A DNA stretch of 64,000 nucleotides from Acidobacteriota bacterium (GTDB lineage: Bacteria; Acidobacteriota; UBA6911). A program made the translations under genes and the position numbers. A model generated the notes under the pieces. That model did not search any database, had not been told where the DNA came from, and saw nothing but the letters and a program-made list of their open reading frames with translations. Shown here one piece after another: positions 63,188-64,000 of this stretch. The stretch lies in assembly GCA_031271905.1 (NCBI GenBank), contig JAISUT010000048.1:1-64000 (forward strand). The letters run 5' to 3'. Within the stretch, counting starts at the first letter, position 1; every line of letters begins with the position of its first letter.

Positions 63188-63856
63188 CTACACGGTAAAC
63201 AACGACTCGACCGCGACCAGCAGCGCATTGCCCTCGGGCTCGACGCCCCCGACCACTTTCTGCAGGATGACGTCCCGGTGCCCCGGGTCCACGGGCAGCC
63301 TGGTCTTCGCCATGCGGTAGACCAGCTTCCTCAGCTCCACCCCCGCCTCCTCGCGCTGGACGCCGAGGCGCTCGAACATGCTCACCCGCTCGACGCTGAT
63401 GCCGCACTTGATGATGTTGCGCACCGTCTCGTCCACGATGAAGTCCTCGAACGAGCCCCGGAACGCCATGATGTCGTCCAGCACCCATTGCAGCTCCAGC
63501 GCCGGGCTGCCGCTCTTGGCCGCCAGCCGCAGGGCGTTGACCGCCATCTGCAGGTACGAGAGCGTGGTGCTGCTGATGACCTCGCGCAACACCATGCCGT
63601 TGCCCAGCATCCGGTCTGCGCTCTGGGCGATGGAGTCGGGGTTGGACACGTCGAAGATGAAGCTGCGGAAGAACTCCTCCGCGCAGGAGTACGGGCAGGG
63701 GATGTCCAGGCGCCTGCAAACCTCGGCGTAGTCGGTCGGCGGCCCGTCTATCGAGCGGTCGTAGAGGGCGACGACGAACTTCAGCGAAGTGTAGACGCGC
63801 TCGTTGTAGCGCCCCAGCCAGAAGAGCCGGTTCGTCTTGCTCAGGACAGAACCCAT
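63188..63856 (-). CDS. Alpha-E domain protein (DUF403)
   Basis: A 222-aa all-helical protein with the family start SKTNRLFWLGRYNERVYTSL; it is shorter than the common 310-aa form. The start at 63856 overlaps the upstream ATP-grasp gene by 16 bp. Alpha-E proteins always accompany the circularly permuted ATP-grasp enzyme; their role is not settled. Confidence 0.9.
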   Translation of the reverse strand: MGSVLSKTNRLFWLGRYNERVYTSLKFVVALYDRSIDGPPTDYAEVCRRLDIPCPYSCAEEFFRSFIFDVSNPDSIAQSADRMLGNGMVLREVISSTTLSYLQMAVNALRLAAKSGSPALELQWVLDDIMAFRGSFEDFIVDETVRNIIKCGISVERVSMFERLGVQREEAGVELRKLVYRMAKTRLPVDPGHRDVILQKVVGGVEPEGNALLVAVESLFTV

Positions 63857-64000
63857 GTGTCTTTGAACCCCCCTCCCTGCGACGAGTTGACGATGAAGCT
63901 CACCGGGTCGGTGGAGAAGCGCGTCAGCCCGCTCGCCCACACCTTCACGCCCCCCGCCGCGAGGACGTAGGCGCGGAAGTCGGCCTTGCGCTCCACCCGC
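63841..64000 (-). CDS. Circularly permuted ATP-grasp protein, C-terminal fragment at the window edge
   Basis: Only the last 52 residues are in the window, on the minus strand to a TGA at 63841-63843. The end, with FSTDPVSFIVNSSQGGGFKDTWVL, matches the C-terminus of COG2308 circularly permuted ATP-grasp enzymes (GGG-KDTWVL). The gene continues beyond the right edge. It is the first gene of the trio with alpha-E and transglutaminase. Confidence 0.88.
   Translation of the reverse strand, partial: RVERKADFRAYVLAAGGVKVWASGLTRFSTDPVSFIVNSSQGGGFKDTWVLS

Overview
The window is a GC-rich bacterial chromosome segment. Two TonB-dependent receptors, a beta-barrel protein and lipoprotein signal peptides point to a diderm. 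A glycyl radical enzyme with its activase, a second radical SAM enzyme, an old-yellow-enzyme/FAD fusion and futalosine-type menaquinone synthesis (mqnA) point to an anaerobic lifestyle. A carboxypeptidase-regulatory-like domain on one TonB receptor and a DUF2911 remnant would fit Acidobacteriota, and the DUF4416 and ruvX-mltG arrangement would fit deltaproteobacterial lineages. I cannot fix the phylum. No rRNA, tRNA, transposase or integrase was found.

1-13.1 kb is a type III-A CRISPR-Cas locus, all read on the minus strand. A CARF-HEPN ribonuclease, cas6, cas10 (HD and GGDD intact) and csm2-csm5 are followed by an AAA-ATPase/PD-(D/E)XK protein, a leader, and an array of 36 complete repeats that runs off the left edge. 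No cas1 or cas2 is present. The base of the repeat next to the spacer changes in clean blocks along the array, giving a record of acquisition order. csm5 and the leader are more AT-rich than the rest of the window.

13.2-26.2 kb holds housekeeping genes. On the minus strand are a DUF2911 relic, a GT2 glycosyltransferase, an OYE-family enzyme, a methyltransferase, DUF4416, queC, two unknown or outer-membrane proteins and mqnA. On the plus strand are dprA, topA, ruvX and mltG.

26.3-49.7 kb is dominated by metal-complex or corrinoid uptake. Locus A (minus) has a TonB receptor, a SAM methyltransferase, a lipoprotein binding protein, a FecCD-type permease and an ABC ATPase. Locus C (plus) has an AmrS-like radical SAM protein and an unknown protein, then a helical-repeat protein coupled to a second binding protein. 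Locus B has a second TonB receptor with a small secreted protein (minus), divergent from a permease, ATPase and SAM methyltransferase (plus). An ArsR / G3E GTPase / aquaglyceroporin cassette and a DUF4143 ATPase lie between C and B.

49.9-64 kb carries a very large secreted GH3 glycosidase, a glycyl radical enzyme with its activase and an O-methyltransferase, an FmdB zinc ribbon, ribD, a sodium/solute symporter followed by two mini membrane proteins, and the conserved trio ATP-grasp / alpha-E / transglutaminase, cut by the right edge. Two copies of one hairpin-forming intergenic repeat (30.4 and 53.9 kb) differ by a deletion between short direct repeats.
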